Assembly: GCA_030608245.1 (NCBI GenBank)
Contig: JAUWEO010000092.1
Location: 1 to 7,045 of the forward strand
Source of the DNA: Candidatus Latescibacterota bacterium
Lineage (GTDB): Bacteria > Latescibacterota > MVCY01
Direction of reading: 5' to 3'
DNA length: 7,045 nt
In this document: positions 5,552 through 7,045 of the stretch, piece by piece
Numbering within the stretch: the stretch's first letter is position 1
Layout of the letters: each line of letters opens with the position of its first letter
The notes under the pieces: generated by a model
The model's input: the letters and a program-made list of their open reading frames with translations, nothing else
Database searches by the model: none
Told to the model about the DNA's origin: nothing
Program-made: the position numbers and the translations under genes

Positions 5552-6688
5552 CTAAAGATATGTTTCCTTTTCTGATCTGCTTGAGATGTAAACTCGCGGC
5601 ACACGCGGGCCGATTCGACAGACAACCTCATAGTTGATGGTGTTCATCTTTTTAGCCAGCTCCTCGGCGGTGATTCTTATCGAGCCCTGCTGGCCGATGA
5701 GAACCACCTCATCGCCCTTTCGGACTCCCGGCGCATCAGTAACATCGAGCATAAGTTGATCCATGCAGATAGTGCCAGCCACTGGGACCCGTTGGCCATG
5801 CACCAAGACCTCTGCCTTACCGGAGAGCAGACGACTGTATCCATCGGCGTAGCCAATCGGGACAGTTGCTATCCAGCTTGGTCGTTGAGCAATAAATCTC
5901 CTCCCGTAACTTACTCCTGAACCTGAAGGTACCTGTTTTAGCTGGACAATTCGCGACTTCAAGGTCAATGCTGGCGCCAATCTGGCCATTTTTGAAGCCC
6001 CTTCAAAGGGCTCCAATCCATAGATTGCTATTCCCACCCTTACCATACCGAAATATGAGGAAGGATATTTTAGCACCGCTGCACTGTTAGCTGCGTGAAT
6101 AATGGGGATTTTGCCCACTCTATGCTCAATTTTACCTAAACATCGGATGAAAAGCCCAATCTGGTCAGTGGTGAACTGTTCATCCTGGTCGGCCACGGGG
6201 AAGTGGGTCCAGACCCCTTCAAGCTTCAGCCCGCCGAGGCCTGCAACTTTTTCAGCGAATTCTGAAGCCTCTTCGAGTCCTAATCCTCCTCTTCCCATGC
6301 CGCTGTCCACATTTAGGTGTACTTTCGCTGTCAAACCAAATTTAAGGGCTGCCTGAGATAGTGCGGAGGCGACTTCTTCTTCGCAAACCGTAGCGGTGAT
6401 TCTGTGCTGGACAATCTCCTCGGCGCTGTCGGAGGACTCAGGGGCAAACATCAGGATCGGGCATTTTATATCTTGCTGGCGCAGCTCAAGTGCCTCTTCT
6501 ACTGTAGCCACTCCCAGCATATCCACCCCGGCGCTGACACAGGTGTGGGCTACCGCCACCAGACCATGCCCGTAGGCGTTGGCCTTCACCGCCGCTAAGA
6601 TTCTACGCCCCTGACCAACCCTTTTTCTCAAGCCGGCAAGGTTATGGTGTATAGCATCTAAATCAACAATCACCTCAGTTGGACGCAT
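5552..6688 (-). CDS. alr: Alanine racemase
   Basis: A 378-residue PLP enzyme interconverting L- and D-alanine, supplying D-alanine for peptidoglycan. The N-terminal TIM barrel carries the cofactor lysine K35 in AVKANAYGHG (33-42). H162 (THF) and R133 (SGMGR) sit at the PLP-contacting positions of the Geobacillus enzyme. The C-terminal beta domain supplies the second catalytic base, Y261 (GVSYGRRF), and the substrate-pocket CMD (308-310). Length is normal. One oddity is that the lysine carbamylated in the Geobacillus and E. coli enzymes, seven residues before the arginine, is asparagine here (N126), so substrate range may differ from strict alanine. The ATG lies 15 bases after the OstA-like gene, and no strong Shine-Dalgarno is visible, so translation may depend on that gene. 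A terminator-like hairpin follows the stop. Confidence 0.96.
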   Translation of the reverse strand: MRPTEVIVDLDAIHHNLAGLRKRVGQGRRILAAVKANAYGHGLVAVAHTCVSAGVDMLGVATVEEALELRQQDIKCPILMFAPESSDSAEEIVQHRITATVCEEEVASALSQAALKFGLTAKVHLNVDSGMGRGGLGLEEASEFAEKVAGLGGLKLEGVWTHFPVADQDEQFTTDQIGLFIRCLGKIEHRVGKIPIIHAANSAAVLKYPSSYFGMVRVGIAIYGLEPFEGASKMARLAPALTLKSRIVQLKQVPSGSGVSYGRRFIAQRPSWIATVPIGYADGYSRLLSGKAEVLVHGQRVPVAGTICMDQLMLDVTDAPGVRKGDEVVLIGQQGSIRITAEELAKKMNTINYEVVCRIGPRVPRVYISSRSEKETYL

Positions 6689-6703
6689 AGTGAACCGTTT
6701 CTC

Positions 6704-7045
6704 TCACAACTTGCTGGCAGAGCTGTAGGTCCCCACAGCCCCTCCGCTGACCAGTACCCGACAAAATTCACCCTCCCGGAAGAAAAACTCAACCCTATCC
6801 CCTGAAGCCTCATTTATCTCACGTTGTGAATCTTCAGGCTTGAAGAGATAATAGATACTGGTGGCATTGCCCTCAACCACTATTCTCTGTAATTCTTCGT
6901 CTTGGAACTTTAGACTGATCTTCTGTCCGCTGATCTGGCTGACTTCCTCGCCGTCTTTCTCAACCGTCTTCCCCGTAGCTTCCCCAGTGACGGTCACCTC
7001 GTTTATTACCCCCTCTTTAAGAGCTATCTCTATGGTGTCACCCTT
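6704..7045 (-). CDS. OstA/LptA-like beta-repeat protein, C-terminal part
   Basis: The frame is open from the window edge to a TGA at 6704-6706, giving 113 residues of a longer protein. A GTG at 6997 is not a credible start because the same repeat pattern continues upstream of it. Three copies of a unit of about 30-45 residues are visible, each of the form GD/Q-x-I-x-L/F-x-F...G-x-L-x-x-V-x-V-x-G-x-A-x-G: KGDTIEIALKEGVINEVTV, SGQKISLKFQDEELQRIVV and SGDRVEFFFREGEFCRVLV. This is the beta-strand ladder of the OstA/LptA/LptD-N family, which carries lipopolysaccharide across the periplasm. Signal peptide and any LptD-like barrel are outside the window, though the end soon after the last repeat argues against a barrel. 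It lies 15 bases before alr. Family assignment is by repeat pattern; the exact role is uncertain. Confidence 0.7.
   Translation of the reverse strand, partial: KGDTIEIALKEGVINEVTVTGEATGKTVEKDGEEVSQISGQKISLKFQDEELQRIVVEGNATSIYYLFKPEDSQREINEASGDRVEFFFREGEFCRVLVSGGAVGTYSSASKL

Noticed and set aside
1..7045. CRISPR array, toxin-antitoxin pair, prophage or defence island
   Set aside because: There are no regularly spaced direct repeats, no paired small genes, no integrase or transposase, and no defence domains. All large frames are housekeeping or envelope families.

Overview
The window reads as chromosome of a diderm (outer-membrane-bearing) bacterium. Base composition looks roughly balanced, and every supported gene lies on the minus strand. 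The partial OstA/LptA-like protein at the right edge and the lipoprotein signal in the fourth complete gene point to a Gram-negative-type envelope. I cannot name the lineage. An ecfT-truA neighbourhood is best known from Firmicutes and relatives, so its presence beside OstA-like and HtrA genes suggests a less-studied phylum, but that is inference.

In the direction of transcription (right to left) the layout is as follows. (1) 7045-6704: C-terminal end of an OstA/LptA-like beta-repeat protein. (2) 6688-5552: alanine racemase (alr), 15 bases further on. (3) 5551-5267: a boundary with an AU-rich terminator-like hairpin right after alr, a near-consensus sigma70 promoter (TTGACA, 17 bases, TATATT), a 92-base element bounded by a perfect 15-base inverted repeat, and a leader that can fold over the ribosome binding site of the next gene. 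(4) 5266-4469: ecfT, the membrane coupling subunit of an ECF-type vitamin/metal importer, with no ATPase or S-component gene nearby. (5) 4468-4195: a gene-free stretch with a perfect 17-base inverted repeat. (6) 4188-3361: a HEAT-repeat lipoprotein. (7) 3356-2631: truA (TTG start). (8) 2599-1358: a membrane-anchored HtrA/DegS-like protease with one PDZ domain. (9) 1361-66: purB, overlapping htrA by four bases. (10) 41-1: the apparent start of one more gene running off the left edge.

The HEAT lipoprotein, truA, htrA and purB are packed within 31 bases or overlap, so they are probably one transcript, possibly begun at the promoter before ecfT. Their functions are not one pathway: tRNA modification, envelope protein quality control and purine synthesis. 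The upstream pair (OstA-like, alr) is envelope-related, covering outer-membrane lipid export and D-alanine for peptidoglycan.

No CRISPR array, tRNA, rRNA, transposase or defence system is visible. The coding genes are ordinary housekeeping families. The most interesting material is non-coding: the promoter placed so that its transcript would begin at the first base of a 92-nt closed structure, the possible Shine-Dalgarno-masking fold in the ecfT leader, and the second long inverted repeat between ecfT and the HEAT gene.
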